The notes: generated by a model not told the origin, from the letters alone. A stretch of DNA of 64,000 nucleotides from Providencia sp. R33 (GCF_019343475.1 NZ_CP072453.1:2170001-2234000); one strand, 5' to 3'; shown: positions 18,049-27,180, counted from the stretch's first letter. Numbers and translations: made by a program.

Positions 18049-19269
18049 TTATCGTAAGTTAACCAGCGTTTGTAACATTTGGTCTTGCGTTTTGATGGTT
18101 TGCGCGTTCGATTGGTAATTACGCTGCATCACAATCATGCTGATCAGCTCTTGGCTCATATCCACGTTTGAAGATTCCAATGCGCCACTGGTTAATTTAC
18201 CGAATTGACCCACGCCTGGAACGCCATCCATCGGGTTACCCGAAGCATTAGAAGAAGCCCAGACGTTGCCCCCTTGGGAAACTAAACCATTCGGGTTAGC
18301 AAACGCAGAAAGTGCCACTTGCCCAACCACACGTTTTTGTTGGTTTGAGTAGTTAGCAACGATTAAGCCGTTATCTTCAATTTTGAAACTGGTGTATTCA
18401 CCGGCAGGGAAACCATCAACATCAATGGCACTGACGGAAGACTCGCTCACTTTTTGTTGGCGAGTTTTGCTTAAATCAACGTTTAAAACACCGTTGTCAG
18501 CACCATTTAATCCGTTGTAATTAAAAGGAAATGAAGCTTTATCCGCGTCTTTTAGCTTTCCGTTACCATCGAACTCTAATTTGCCAAGTTCTTTCGCTGA
18601 TTTATCGCCAGCATCTTTCGCATATGCCGTCCATTGGTTATCCGCATTTTTAACAAAATACACGGAAATTTCATGGGTATTACCTTGGCTATCGTATGCC
18701 GTCATTGTGGTGCTGAAATTATAGGTTGATGAATCATCAGGCTTGTCAATATCAAAGGCTTTATCTTTGATTTTGTCTTCTGAGTTCAAGTTAATGGTTA
18801 ACTTGGCTAACTCAGATTTTTTCGCATCCATCATATCTGTTGGGATGTTTAGCGCTTCAGGGACACCACCGCTTTGAATGGTGATATTGCCTTTTTCATC
18901 GACGCTCGCAGGATAACCTGTCACCACCATGCCTTGGTTATTGACCAAATTACCGCTTTTGTCGCGTAGAAACTGGCCATCACGGCTGTAATAGGTATCG
19001 CCATTTTTGTCTTGAACGCGGAAAAAACCGCTGCCTGAAATCGCCACGTCTGTTGGTCTATCTGTACGTGTAATTGGGCCGTCTTTAAAGTTTTGAGTGA
19101 CCGCCGCAACGTTAACGCCGAGGCCAACACCAGAACCTGCAAACATATCTGCAAATGAGGTGGTTGCACCTTTAAAGCCGTTGGTTGCGGAGTTGGCAAT
19201 GTTATTACCAATTGAATCGAGCCCCGCGGATGCTGCATTTAAGCCACTGACTGCTTGTGAAAAAGACAT
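18049..19269 (-). CDS. flgE: FlgE, flagellar hook protein
   Basis: Main subunit of the hook, the flexible joint between rod and filament. The 406-residue protein has MSFSQAVSGLNAASAGLDSI and NIANSATNGFKGATTSFADM at the N-terminus and LESSNVDMSQELISMIVMQR at the C-terminus; the middle region is variable, as in the family. It follows flgD, whose product caps the growing hook, by 29 bp. Confidence 0.97.
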   Translation of the reverse strand: MSFSQAVSGLNAASAGLDSIGNNIANSATNGFKGATTSFADMFAGSGVGLGVNVAAVTQNFKDGPITRTDRPTDVAISGSGFFRVQDKNGDTYYSRDGQFLRDKSGNLVNNQGMVVTGYPASVDEKGNITIQSGGVPEALNIPTDMMDAKKSELAKLTINLNSEDKIKDKAFDIDKPDDSSTYNFSTTMTAYDSQGNTHEISVYFVKNADNQWTAYAKDAGDKSAKELGKLEFDGNGKLKDADKASFPFNYNGLNGADNGVLNVDLSKTRQQKVSESSVSAIDVDGFPAGEYTSFKIEDNGLIVANYSNQQKRVVGQVALSAFANPNGLVSQGGNVWASSNASGNPMDGVPGVGQFGKLTSGALESSNVDMSQELISMIVMQRNYQSNAQTIKTQDQMLQTLVNLR

Positions 19270-19298
19270 ATTTTCTCCATGAGTATTGGGGGTAAAAA

Positions 19299-20150
19299 TT
19301 AAGAAGAAGGGTAAACTTTGAAGATGCTGCTAAGGGGTACACTTTGCCCAATGCCAACATCTAATAATGGCGCGTCAGACCCCGGTGTCACACCGTTGAC
19401 GCGGGTATAGCCCAGTTTCGTGACTTCAACTTCAGCCCCGTTTCTGATAGCTCTCACATCAAAGTAATATTTCCCTTTCGTATCGGTGACTAAGTTGCCA
19501 TTGTTGTCCAAACCGTCCCATGCCATGTCATAAATATCGGGTTTGACTTCAGAGTCATAGGTGATGGTTCGCACAACCATTTTGTTTTTGTCGCGAATGG
19601 TAATTTCAACGCTATCGGCCAATTTCGGTAAAAAGAAACCAAATGGCGATGAAATAAATTCAGATTTCGGCTCTTCGCCGCCCTCTTCTGAGGTATTTTG
19701 ATTGCTCAATGCCGCAGTCGATGGGCTGTTCGGGCTAATCCCTTCATCTGGTAACGGGTTCGATGGTTTCGTTACTGTGCTATTTTCCCCTGAACTCTCT
19801 TTTTTGAGTGGGGCTAAAATAATTTCATTGCGAGGGATAAGCACACCTTTGCCCACCAATGCGGTCGCTTGTAGTGATTGCCCTGAGCCGATTTGTTGGG
19901 AAATACCACTCACGTTATCACTGAGTTTGTTCATACTTTCCAGCGTGGCAATTTGAGCCAATTGGCTGGTTAAGTCGGTATTTTCCATCGGCTTAGTTGG
20001 GTCTTGGTTTTGCATTTGCGTCACAATCATTTTTAAGAAAGTGTCACGCATGTCGTCACTTTGACTTTTCTTTGGCACGTTACTCGCCGCAGGCTCTGGT
20101 CCCGCGGTGGTGTTATCCAATGAATCGTACATCGTGGCTGCAATCCCCAT
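19299..20150 (-). CDS. flgD: FlgD, hook-capping protein
   Basis: Scaffold placed at the hook tip during FlgE assembly. The N-terminal motif DTFLKMIVTQMQNQDPTKPM and LTSQLAQIATLESMNKL are canonical, and the C-terminal half holds the FlgD Ig-like fold (YDMAWDGLDNNGNLVTDTKG). At 283 residues it is about 50 longer than the E. coli protein; the extra length is a Ser/Pro/Glu/Asn-rich stretch at roughly residues 115-165 inserted between the two halves. Confidence 0.95.
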   Translation of the reverse strand: MGIAATMYDSLDNTTAGPEPAASNVPKKSQSDDMRDTFLKMIVTQMQNQDPTKPMENTDLTSQLAQIATLESMNKLSDNVSGISQQIGSGQSLQATALVGKGVLIPRNEIILAPLKKESSGENSTVTKPSNPLPDEGISPNSPSTAALSNQNTSEEGGEEPKSEFISSPFGFFLPKLADSVEITIRDKNKMVVRTITYDSEVKPDIYDMAWDGLDNNGNLVTDTKGKYYFDVRAIRNGAEVEVTKLGYTRVNGVTPGSDAPLLDVGIGQSVPLSSIFKVYPSS

Positions 20151-20162
20151 TTCGTACCTCCG

Positions 20163-20567
20163 TTACTGGCCGATAGTCAGTGTTTTTTGCAGCAAAGTTT
20201 TTGCTGTATTCATCACTTCTAAGTTGGCTTGGTAGCTACGAGAAGCCGAAATGGTGTTGATCATTTCACCCACCATGTCCACGTTAGGCATTTGCACATA
20301 ACCTTTTTCATCCGCTAAAGGGTGACCAGGCTTGTATTCCATACGCGGTGGTGCTGGGTCTTCAATCAGTTCACTGACTTTTACGCCACCGACTTCATGG
20401 CGGCCTTGCGGTGCCATTTGGAAAACCACTTGTTTGGCACGATATGGCTGGCCATCGGGTCCCGCGATACTTTCTGCGTTAGCCATGTTGCTCGCACTGA
20501 CGTTTAAACGCTGAGACTGGGCGGTTAATGCAGATGCTGAAATGTCAAAAATACTCAGTAAGGCCAT
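20163..20567 (-). CDS. flgC: FlgC, proximal rod protein
   Basis: Proximal rod subunit of 134 residues, the same as E. coli. It opens SIFDISASALTAQSQRLNVS and SNMANAESIAGPDGQPYRAK, and ends with the rod motif PNVDMVGEMINTISASRSYQ and ANLEVMNTAKTLLQKTLTIG. It lies 5 bp after flgB and 12 bp before flgD. Confidence 0.97.
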   Translation of the reverse strand: MALLSIFDISASALTAQSQRLNVSASNMANAESIAGPDGQPYRAKQVVFQMAPQGRHEVGGVKVSELIEDPAPPRMEYKPGHPLADEKGYVQMPNVDMVGEMINTISASRSYQANLEVMNTAKTLLQKTLTIGQ

Positions 20568-20572
20568 AATGA

Positions 20573-20986
20573 TTACCCTTGCTGTAGAACAGCCAACATG
20601 CTTTTAACGCGGCTATTAATAAATGTAAGATCAGCCTGATATTTCAGGGTGTTATCGGCGAATTGACTGCGTTCAATATCCATATCGACGGTGTTACCAT
20701 CCATTGAAGTTTGGTAAGGGACGCGGTATTTCAAATCCATATTTGGTGCTTTGATACCGCGACCTTCAATATGACCTTTGGCGGTTACCGCCAGTGCCAC
20801 ACCCTTGCCATTCACCGCGCCTCTATCCATTGCTTGTTGGAGCTGACGATTAAAATCAATATCCCGCGCCTGATAACCTGGTGTATCCGCATTAGCAATA
20901 TTGGAAGCCAGAACGGTTTGCCTAGCTTCACGTATTGACAACGCCTGCTGCTGGAAGGCAAACGTGGCATTTAATTTATCAATCAT
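20573..20986 (-). CDS. flgB: FlgB, proximal rod protein
   Basis: First gene of the flgBCDEFGHIJ operon and first-assembled rod subunit, 137 residues. It has the N-terminal SIREARQTVLASNIANADTP and GYQARDIDF, and a C-terminal helix FADNTLKYQADLTFINSRVK. It is transcribed away from flgA across a gap holding an FlhDC-type box. Confidence 0.97.
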   Translation of the reverse strand: MIDKLNATFAFQQQALSIREARQTVLASNIANADTPGYQARDIDFNRQLQQAMDRGAVNGKGVALAVTAKGHIEGRGIKAPNMDLKYRVPYQTSMDGNTVDMDIERSQFADNTLKYQADLTFINSRVKSMLAVLQQG

Positions 20987-21123
20987 GATGATCCTTAATG
21001 GATGTAAAGCGATGTTGACTACGAACGCTCGTTATATTCGCTCTCTCAATTAGGAAAAAACCATCAAGAGAGTACGAAAGTTAAAATTCGACGTGCATAT
21101 CTTAGCGGTCTACTAAAAAATCT

Positions 21124-21166
21124 AATGGCGGGATAAAGGCAAAATAATTGACCTATTTGGCTCATT
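21124..21166. promoter_or_regulatory. FlhD4C2 box in the flgB/flgA divergent promoter
   Basis: Half-site AATGGCGGGATAAAGG (21124-21139), an 11-bp spacer, then ACCTATTTGGCTCATT (21151-21166). These fit the known FlhDC consensus (AAYGGCRNAAATAGCG, 10-12 bp, CGCTATTTNYGCCRTT) at about 11 and 12 of 16 positions. It lies between the two operons known to be FlhDC-activated class 2 operons in E. coli. The assignment is by eye. Confidence 0.6.
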
Positions 21167-21232
21167 CATTATGAAAGAGGTGGGTAAACTGCAAGCGTGA
21201 AAAAGTATGTTGATAAAGGAGGCAGCAACCTG

Positions 21233-21901
21233 ATGGCTAATCTTAAAAAATTAATCTATTGCATGATAATCAGTGGATTAAGCTTAACATCTGCGCTATC
21301 TCACGCGTCTCTACCGCAAGATATCAACAACTATTTTCGCCAAGTACATGGCAAAAATAACCACGTTTCAATTGAGATAAAAACGCCAATTGAAAAATGG
21401 CCAAACTGTGATAAACCGCAGATTAGCCCACCAATTGGTGGACGCAATATGGGAAATGTGTCCGTGCCAGTACAGTGTGGAAAGAAAAAACAATTTCTAC
21501 AACTTACGGTCAATGTCACGGGGCAATATTATGTCTCAACCCGTAATTTAAATCGCGGAGAAACTATTGAATTTGTTGATATTGGCACAAAAAAAGGCCT
21601 GCTCCATAAATTACCTGCAGGTGCCAGTACGGACAAAATGGCGCTACGGGGTGCAATCGCACTGCGCACAATTACAGCAGGGCAAACATTTACCAAATCA
21701 ATGGTAAGACAACCGTGGGCCATCAAAGCGGGTCAAACCGTATTTGTTTTTGCTAATGGCGATAATTTCTCGGTGAAGTATGAGGGACGCGCCATTAATA
21801 ATGCCACCATTGGGCAAAATATTCGTGTAAGATTACTCAATGGTCAAGTGGTCAATGGGTTAGCACAAGAGAATGGCAGTGTTAATATCGCATTAAAATA
21901 A
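21233..21901 (+). CDS. flgA: FlgA, P-ring assembly chaperone
   Basis: Periplasmic chaperone for FlgI during P-ring assembly. The start at 21233 (MANLKKLIYCMIIS) has AAAGGAGG 10 bp upstream and yields a Sec signal ending near ALSHA; an upstream in-frame GTG at 21197 is less likely. The mature part holds the SAF-like fold (VSTRNLNRGETIEF, ALRTITAGQTFTKSMVRQP, AGQTVFVFANGDNFSVKYEG). The 222 residues compare with 219 in E. coli. It diverges from flgB. Confidence 0.95.
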   Translation: MANLKKLIYCMIISGLSLTSALSHASLPQDINNYFRQVHGKNNHVSIEIKTPIEKWPNCDKPQISPPIGGRNMGNVSVPVQCGKKKQFLQLTVNVTGQYYVSTRNLNRGETIEFVDIGTKKGLLHKLPAGASTDKMALRGAIALRTITAGQTFTKSMVRQPWAIKAGQTVFVFANGDNFSVKYEGRAINNATIGQNIRVRLLNGQVVNGLAQENGSVNIALK

Positions 21902-21959
21902 ATGCCATCAAGACCGAATATGACGAGTCTGTATTTGATGTTAACTCACTCAAAATAAA

Positions 21960-22075
21960 CCTTTATCGCATCAAGGCGACAAGTGAATGAGTCGCTAGGA
22001 GCTTACATAAGTAAGTGACTAGCGCGAATGAGCGTAAGTTAACGCAGAGGCGGCTTGAAATATGACGAATAAAGG
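21960..22075. repeat. ERIC (IRU) repeat element
   Basis: The core GAGCTTACATAAGTAAGTGA (within 21999-22020) and the right part ending CGGCTTGAAATATGACG match the enterobacterial ERIC consensus. The ends CCTTTAT / ATAAAGG form an inverted repeat that frames about 116 bp. It lies in the flgA-flgM gap, upstream of the flgM sigma-28 promoter, where a transcribed hairpin could affect read-through from flgA. Confidence 0.85.
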
Positions 22076-22100
22076 CAATATTTTGTAACACTATAAACAC

Positions 22101-22127
22101 TAAAGATCCCACAAAATACGCCGATAA
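22101..22127 (+). promoter_or_regulatory. Sigma-28 (FliA) promoter of flgMN
   Basis: TAAA, exactly 15 bp, then GCCGATAA: a perfect match to the sigma-28 consensus core. It lies 39 bp upstream of the flgM start codon. Together with class 2 read-through from flgA this gives the dual control of flgM known in enterobacteria. Confidence 0.92.
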
Positions 22128-22165
22128 CTCTCATATGATAAAAATCGGGAATAGGAAAATACATT

Positions 22166-22468
22166 ATGGCTATTGAGCAAACCCCTGCAATTTCTTCGCT
22201 GACTCAGGTAACAACCCGTGATCCTCAAGATGCGGCAGCCCCGATGCGCGATAAAAAAGTTGCTGCCGATGTCACCATTAAAGAAAGTACTTTTGCGCCG
22301 AGTGAGCTACAGAAAAAATTATTACAGCCACAAGCCTCTGATATCGATACTGCAAAAGTTGAAAAAATTAAGCAAGCTATCAAAGATGGCACCCTGACCA
22401 TGGACACGGGGAAAATTGCTGATGGCATTTTACGTGATGCCCATGAATGTATGTTATCAATGAAATAA
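22166..22468 (+). CDS. flgM: FlgM, anti-sigma-28 factor
   Basis: Binds FliA until hook completion, then is exported through the flagellum so that late genes turn on. The 100-residue protein has the C-terminal FlgM region (AKVEKIKQAIKDGTLTMDTG, KIADGILRDAHEC). It is preceded by a perfect sigma-28 promoter, giving autoregulation, and followed after 9 bp by flgN. Confidence 0.93.
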   Translation: MAIEQTPAISSLTQVTTRDPQDAAAPMRDKKVAADVTIKESTFAPSELQKKLLQPQASDIDTAKVEKIKQAIKDGTLTMDTGKIADGILRDAHECMLSMK

Positions 22469-22477
22469 ATAACCGCT

Positions 22478-22918
22478 ATGACTGATGAATTACTGATATT
22501 GCTCGAGCAGCAGCTTTCCCATTTACAATCACTGCAAATTGTGATGAAAAATGAAGAAATTTTGTTAGGTTATCACCGTGTGCCTCCGTCCCCTTTTCAA
22601 GAAGCGACGGAGCAAAAACGCTTTCTGGTTGCCGCTATCAGCCATGGTGAAACCCATCGCTTACAGCTTGAAGCAAAAGGCGAAATGACCGCCCCCTATG
22701 AAGACGATGCAGCCTTGGCAGGTTTATGGGCAGCGATTAAAGTGTTAACCACTGACCTAAAAGAGCTGAATTATCGTAATCATCAAATGCTGCAATTACA
22801 TATTGAGCTCAATAACCAGCGCCTTAATTTCGTTAAAAAACACAATAATCAATCAACCTATGGCGCTGATGGCTTAGAATCAAAACGCCCTGTTTTAGGT
22901 AAGAAGATTTCGATTTAG
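22478..22918 (+). CDS. flgN: FlgN, export chaperone for FlgK and FlgL
   Basis: Cytoplasmic helical chaperone delivering FlgK and FlgL to the export gate. The 146-residue product is Leu/Gln/Glu-rich throughout (LLILLEQQLSHLQSLQIVMK at the N-terminus, NYRNHQMLQLHIELNNQRLN near the C-terminus), close to the 138 residues of E. coli FlgN. Its position directly after flgM supports the call. Its mRNA end faces the convergent toxin-antitoxin genes; no clear terminator is seen between them. Confidence 0.88.
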   Translation: MTDELLILLEQQLSHLQSLQIVMKNEEILLGYHRVPPSPFQEATEQKRFLVAAISHGETHRLQLEAKGEMTAPYEDDAALAGLWAAIKVLTTDLKELNYRNHQMLQLHIELNNQRLNFVKKHNNQSTYGADGLESKRPVLGKKISI

Positions 22919-22949
22919 CTTACAGAGCAGTTTATTTAGATAGTATTAA

Positions 22950-23270
22950 TTAAATAATAAACATTCTCTCATCTATCATTGTGAGAAGCCTTAATGCCGC
23001 GCCATTAGGCTTAATCTCTCCTCTTTCCCACTTAGATACACTCTCTTTTGTCATATTTAAGATCAGCGCAAGGGAAGATTGTGAGATATTATTTTGCTCA
23101 CGAATGCGCTTAATATCTTCCCCGGTCATTGGTTTAGGGTGGGCAAATTTAGCTTTGAGTTCTTTGGCTTTTATTCGAGCTTCAATACGCCGTGCTGCAC
23201 TATCATCGGTAACACCAACCGCTTCCATGTCTTCTGCAAATTGCAGTAATTCATTCATTTTATTATTCAT
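22950..23270 (-). CDS. XRE-family antitoxin of a RelE/HigB-like pair
   Basis: 106-residue protein with a C-terminal helix-turn-helix (GEDIKRIREQNNISQSSLAL, then ILNMTKESVSKWERGEIKPN), the layout of antitoxins that pair with HigB/RelE-type RNases and repress their own operon. The N-terminal half is charged and helical and would wrap the toxin. It overlaps the upstream toxin gene by 8 bp, typical of toxin-first (higBA-like) modules. It is inserted between flgN and flhA, with no flagellar role expected. Confidence 0.85.
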   Translation of the reverse strand: MNNKMNELLQFAEDMEAVGVTDDSAARRIEARIKAKELKAKFAHPKPMTGEDIKRIREQNNISQSSLALILNMTKESVSKWERGEIKPNGAALRLLTMIDERMFII

Positions 23271-23649
23271 AATTAACCTCCATTAACAGGTTAGCTTTTA
23301 GCATTTTCATTATTTTTTCATCATCTAATTGCAAAAGTACCTTCGCGATATCTTTATAAGATTCGAGAGTATCGTCCTCAATTTCTTTGGTTCCTTTTGC
23401 ATTTAAACGAGATTTCAGCCAAGCGTCAGCAAAAAATAAGTGCCGCCCCTGCCTATAAAAAATAAGCGTTCTGACGCCTCCGCTTTTACCTTTTCCTTGT
23501 AGTGGCAAACGCTTTTTAATAACGCCGCCGCCAAGATGGGCTTCATATTGGCCTGCAAACACATCCATTGCCGCATTAATCAATTCAAAATCACTAATAT
23601 TTATCTTTTTGATACTATTATTAAACATCTTCGTTTTATAGATAGCCAT
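23263..23649 (-). CDS. RelE/HigB-like mRNA interferase toxin
   Basis: 128-residue protein with the core GGGVIKKRLPLQGKGKSGGV followed by RTLIFYRQGRHLFFADAWLK, the signature of RelE-superfamily toxins related to HigB2, which cleave mRNA on the ribosome. The conserved KR, GKSGG and R residues are present, so the toxin looks intact. Toxin precedes antitoxin with an 8-bp overlap. Substrate preference cannot be judged from sequence. The pair occupies the place where flhE follows flhA in E. coli. Confidence 0.85.
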   Translation of the reverse strand: MAIYKTKMFNNSIKKINISDFELINAAMDVFAGQYEAHLGGGVIKKRLPLQGKGKSGGVRTLIFYRQGRHLFFADAWLKSRLNAKGTKEIEDDTLESYKDIAKVLLQLDDEKIMKMLKANLLMEVNYE

Positions 23650-23746
23650 CCATAGCCCCCATAATTTTAACTGTAGTAAAAATTACCATAGTTTGAATAA
23701 AAGTAAATCCGAATTCAGGTTAAACTCCCCGTATGAGGTATACAAA

Positions 23747-23784
23747 AAAAGGAGCGGCTTGATAAGAATCGACCCGCTCCTTTT
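23747..23784. terminator. Bidirectional terminator between flhA and the toxin-antitoxin pair
   Basis: Hairpin GGAGCGG / CCGCTCC with A-run on its left and TTTT on its right, usable from either side. It lies about 45 bp after the flhA stop and insulates the flagellar operon from the toxin promoter. Confidence 0.8.
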
Positions 23785-23828
23785 ATCTCAATATCTTCGC
23801 AATTAACCTTGACGAATAAAGCCCCTTA

Positions 23829-25928
23829 TCAACTACCACTAATCATTGATGTCATCCTAATTTTACGGTGATCTGTCATTTCTAAATTCGACATCACCAC
23901 CAGTTGTGGCAGGCTGCGACGTAAGAAGCGCGACAGAATTAACCTCAACGCATGGTTCACGAGCAAGACATTTGGTGCCCCCATCGCCTCTTGGTGAGAA
24001 ACCGCTTGCTCCGCTTGCGTTTGGATAAACTGTGCAAGGTTTGGCTCTAATCCACCGCCATTTTTCGCGGCTTGCAGAAGAATTTGCTCCAATCCGGCAT
24101 CTAGCCCAATCACTTGAATTTCTTCCGCATTACCAAACCATTGCTGAGTAATTGCACGACCTAACGCAATGCGAACTTGTGAGGTGAGGTAATCAGTGTC
24201 TTTTTGCTCACCATTTTCCCCAGCCATTTCCGCTAACGTTTCAATGATGGTGCGCATATCGCGGATCACCACATCTTCCATTAATAAATTTTGTAAAACA
24301 CGGTGCAAAATCGTTAATGAAATCGTATCTGGGATAAGGTCATCCGCCAGTTTTGGCATCTCTTTTTTCACGCGGTCATATAGCATTTGTGCTTCTTGGC
24401 GACCAAATAACGTGCTCGAGTTTTGCAATAAAATTTGGTTAAAGTGCGTCGCTACCGCCGTACTTGCTGAAACCACGGTATACCCTTGGATTTGCGCTTC
24501 TTCACGTAAATCATCATCAATCCAAACTGCGGGCAAACCAAAGGCTGGCTCTCGGGTTGCATCACCTTGTAACGTCCCCGCTGCATTACCCGGGTCAATG
24601 GCTAAACTACGTCCAGGTTGTGCTTCACCACGCCCAACTTCTGCGCCTTTAATTAAAATACGGTACTCACAAGGGGAAAGTGCTAAGTTGTCACAAATAT
24701 GGACAACTGGCGGTAAATACCCCACCTCTTGAGCGAATTTTTTACGTAAACCACGTAAGCGACCAAGTAATTCACCTTGTTGGTCGTTATCCACAAGTGG
24801 GATCAATCGATAACCCACTTCCATCGCCAATAAGTCTTCTAATTGGACATCGTCCCACGTGGCTTCCACCACTTTATTGGCTTCTTGGAAATGTAAAGCT
24901 TGGCTATTATCCCCCTTCGCACTTTCCGGTTGTTGGGATTTACGCACTAAATACCATCCCAGCCCCGCCAGTGCTGCAGTGAATAACAAGAAAACAAAGT
25001 TTGGCATGCCCGGAATTAGGCCAATTAAACCAAGTACAGCCGCACTGAGCCACAAAACACGTGGGTTATTGAACAGCTGGCTCACCATCTGTTCGCCCAC
25101 GTCTTCATCTGTTGCAACGCGAGTTACGATAACCCCTGCTGCGGTAGAAATAATTAATGCAGGAATTTGCGCGACTAGGCCATCACCAATGGTCAGCAAG
25201 GTATAGGCGCTGGTCGCATCCCCCAGCGACATATTGTGCTGCCCCACACCGACGATTAACCCGCCCACCACGTTGATCACCATAATCATGATCCCCGCGA
25301 TAGCATCCCCGCGCACGAATTTACTCGCACCATCCATTGAGCCATAAAAATCCGCTTCTTGAGTCACTTCTGCACGGCGTTTTTTGGCTTCATCATCGTT
25401 AATGATCCCCGCGTTAAGGTCCGCATCGATAGCCATTTGCTTACCGGGCATACCATCCAACACAAAGCGAGCGCCCACTTCAGCGATACGCCCCGCCCCT
25501 TTAGTGATAACCATAAAGTTAATCAAGACAAGGATGATAAAGACGACAATTCCGATAGCGAAGTTACCGCCCACCAAAAAGTGGCCAAAGGCTTCAACCA
25601 CCCGCCCTGCGGCGTCAGGCCCAGTGTGCCCATCTAACAAAATAATTCGTGTCGATGCGATATTCAATGATAAACGCAATAGTGTGGCGAATAGCAAGAT
25701 AGTTGGAAATGCAGCGAAATCAAGTGTCCGCTTGGTGAACATCGCCACCAATAACACCATGATGGAAAGGGCAATATTAAAGGTAAACAGTAAATCCAAT
25801 AAAAATGCCGGTAATGGCAATACCATCATCGACAAAATCAATAAGATAAGAACCGGACCCGCGAGTATTTGCCACTGCGTTCCTTGTAAGTTTTTCGGCA
25901 ATTTTAAAAGTGCAGCCAAATTAGCCAT
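23829..25928 (-). CDS. flhA: FlhA, flagellar type III export gate protein
   Basis: Forms the nonameric export gate that uses the proton motive force and docks chaperone-substrate complexes. The start at 25928 (MANLAALLKLPKNLQGTQ) matches the family and overlaps the flhB stop by 8 bp; a longer frame to 26009 would run far into flhB. Eight transmembrane segments fill the first ~330 residues, with the conserved loop GAGRIAEVGARFVLDGMPGK and EADFYGSMDGASKFVRGDAI. The cytoplasmic domain ends LPQLVVMSNLEMTDHRKIRM. Length is 699 residues. No flhE follows. Confidence 0.97.
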   Translation of the reverse strand: MANLAALLKLPKNLQGTQWQILAGPVLILLILSMMVLPLPAFLLDLLFTFNIALSIMVLLVAMFTKRTLDFAAFPTILLFATLLRLSLNIASTRIILLDGHTGPDAAGRVVEAFGHFLVGGNFAIGIVVFIILVLINFMVITKGAGRIAEVGARFVLDGMPGKQMAIDADLNAGIINDDEAKKRRAEVTQEADFYGSMDGASKFVRGDAIAGIMIMVINVVGGLIVGVGQHNMSLGDATSAYTLLTIGDGLVAQIPALIISTAAGVIVTRVATDEDVGEQMVSQLFNNPRVLWLSAAVLGLIGLIPGMPNFVFLLFTAALAGLGWYLVRKSQQPESAKGDNSQALHFQEANKVVEATWDDVQLEDLLAMEVGYRLIPLVDNDQQGELLGRLRGLRKKFAQEVGYLPPVVHICDNLALSPCEYRILIKGAEVGRGEAQPGRSLAIDPGNAAGTLQGDATREPAFGLPAVWIDDDLREEAQIQGYTVVSASTAVATHFNQILLQNSSTLFGRQEAQMLYDRVKKEMPKLADDLIPDTISLTILHRVLQNLLMEDVVIRDMRTIIETLAEMAGENGEQKDTDYLTSQVRIALGRAITQQWFGNAEEIQVIGLDAGLEQILLQAAKNGGGLEPNLAQFIQTQAEQAVSHQEAMGAPNVLLVNHALRLILSRFLRRSLPQLVVMSNLEMTDHRKIRMTSMISGS

Positions 25929-27072
25929 CGCGATTGTTATCTCCAGCAAAGTCCAGCGTCGGTGGCACTGGTAAATTTTTCGGTTTCTTCGGTCTGAGCC
26001 CACCTTCACGACGCCAACGGCGCAGTTGGTAAACCCATGCTAAAACTTCTGCAACCGCCGCATATAGCGCAACAGGGATGCTTTGCCCTATCTCTGCGTG
26101 GCGGTATAACGCCCTTGCAAGCGGCGGTGCTTCTAACTGTAATATTCGGTGTTCCTCACCAATTTCCTTAATGCGCTGCGCAATGACACCCGCGCCTTTC
26201 GCCAACACTTTTGGCGCACCCATGCGCTTATCATCATATTTCAGCGCCACGGCGTAGTGCGTCGGGTTGGTGACTATCACATCCGCAAGTGGCACATCCG
26301 ACATCATGCGATTCCGCGCTATCGCCCGCTGTTGTTGGCGAATTTTAGCTTTAATGTGCGGGTCACCCTCTTGCTGCTTAAACTCATCTTTAATTTCTTG
26401 GCGGCTCATGCGCAATTTCTTCAAATGAGAGCGAAATTGGTAAAACACATCAAATGCCACCATTGGGATCAGCAAAAACACAATTAAATACCCCGCAAAA
26501 ATCACTTTTTGCAGGGCATTACTGAGCGCGGTAACAGGCGACTCCATCACTAAATGCAGTAAGGAAGGCCAGCTTTGCCATAAAAAAATATATGCACCTA
26601 ACCCAACAAACAGCGACTTCAAAATTGCTTTAAACAATTCCGATAACGCATTCATTGAAAAAATACGTTTTAGCCCCTTTATTGGGTTGAGCTTTTTTAA
26701 ATCGAACTTAATCAATTTACTGTTAAACACTAACCCGCCCACTAACGATGAAGCGGAAATCCCCACCAGTGCCAAACCGCCAATAACAGGCAGTAATGCA
26801 AATAACGCTTCGCTAACCACGCGACCTAAATAGCTGATCATTAAGCCTGTATTTTGCAAATAATGACCATCAAAAATAAAACCTTGGCGAGCAATTTGGC
26901 GAAGTTGTGTCGCAAGGTGCCCGCCACTTAACCAAAGCAAGCTAATACCCGCCAACATCATCATTAGTGAGCTAAGTTCCTTTGAACGAACGATTTGCCC
27001 ATCATCTTTGGCTTTTTGCTTTTTATGGGGGGTGGGCTCTTCTGTTTTTTCTACATCACTCTCGTCGGACAC
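25921..27072 (-). CDS. flhB: FlhB, flagellar export specificity switch
   Basis: Membrane component of the export gate that switches from rod/hook to filament substrates by autocleavage. The 383-residue protein has a basic N-terminus (EKTEEPTPHKKQKAKDDGQI), four transmembrane segments and the cleavage motif NPTH near residue 269 in VTNPTHYAVALKYDDKRMG. It is coupled to flhA by an 8-bp overlap. A possible FlhDC-like box lies about 65-110 bp upstream of its start. Confidence 0.97.
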   Translation of the reverse strand: MSDESDVEKTEEPTPHKKQKAKDDGQIVRSKELSSLMMMLAGISLLWLSGGHLATQLRQIARQGFIFDGHYLQNTGLMISYLGRVVSEALFALLPVIGGLALVGISASSLVGGLVFNSKLIKFDLKKLNPIKGLKRIFSMNALSELFKAILKSLFVGLGAYIFLWQSWPSLLHLVMESPVTALSNALQKVIFAGYLIVFLLIPMVAFDVFYQFRSHLKKLRMSRQEIKDEFKQQEGDPHIKAKIRQQQRAIARNRMMSDVPLADVIVTNPTHYAVALKYDDKRMGAPKVLAKGAGVIAQRIKEIGEEHRILQLEAPPLARALYRHAEIGQSIPVALYAAVAEVLAWVYQLRRWRREGGLRPKKPKNLPVPPTLDFAGDNNRDG

Positions 27073-27136
27073 CGTGGTTCCAAAATTTAGCGAAAATACG
27101 AGTTATCGCTATAGCATGACAGAGTGTAAAAAAATC

Positions 27137-27180
27137 AATGGTGGAAAATAGACGCAGTTCGAGGGGGTTATTTGCCTATT
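27137..27180. promoter_or_regulatory. Possible FlhDC box upstream of flhB
   Basis: AATGGTGGAAAATAGA (27137-27152), a 12-bp spacer, and GGGTTATTTGCCTATT (27165-27180) resemble the two FlhDC half-sites, but the match is imperfect and needs small shifts. flhBA is FlhDC-dependent in relatives, which supports the position only. Confidence 0.35.
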
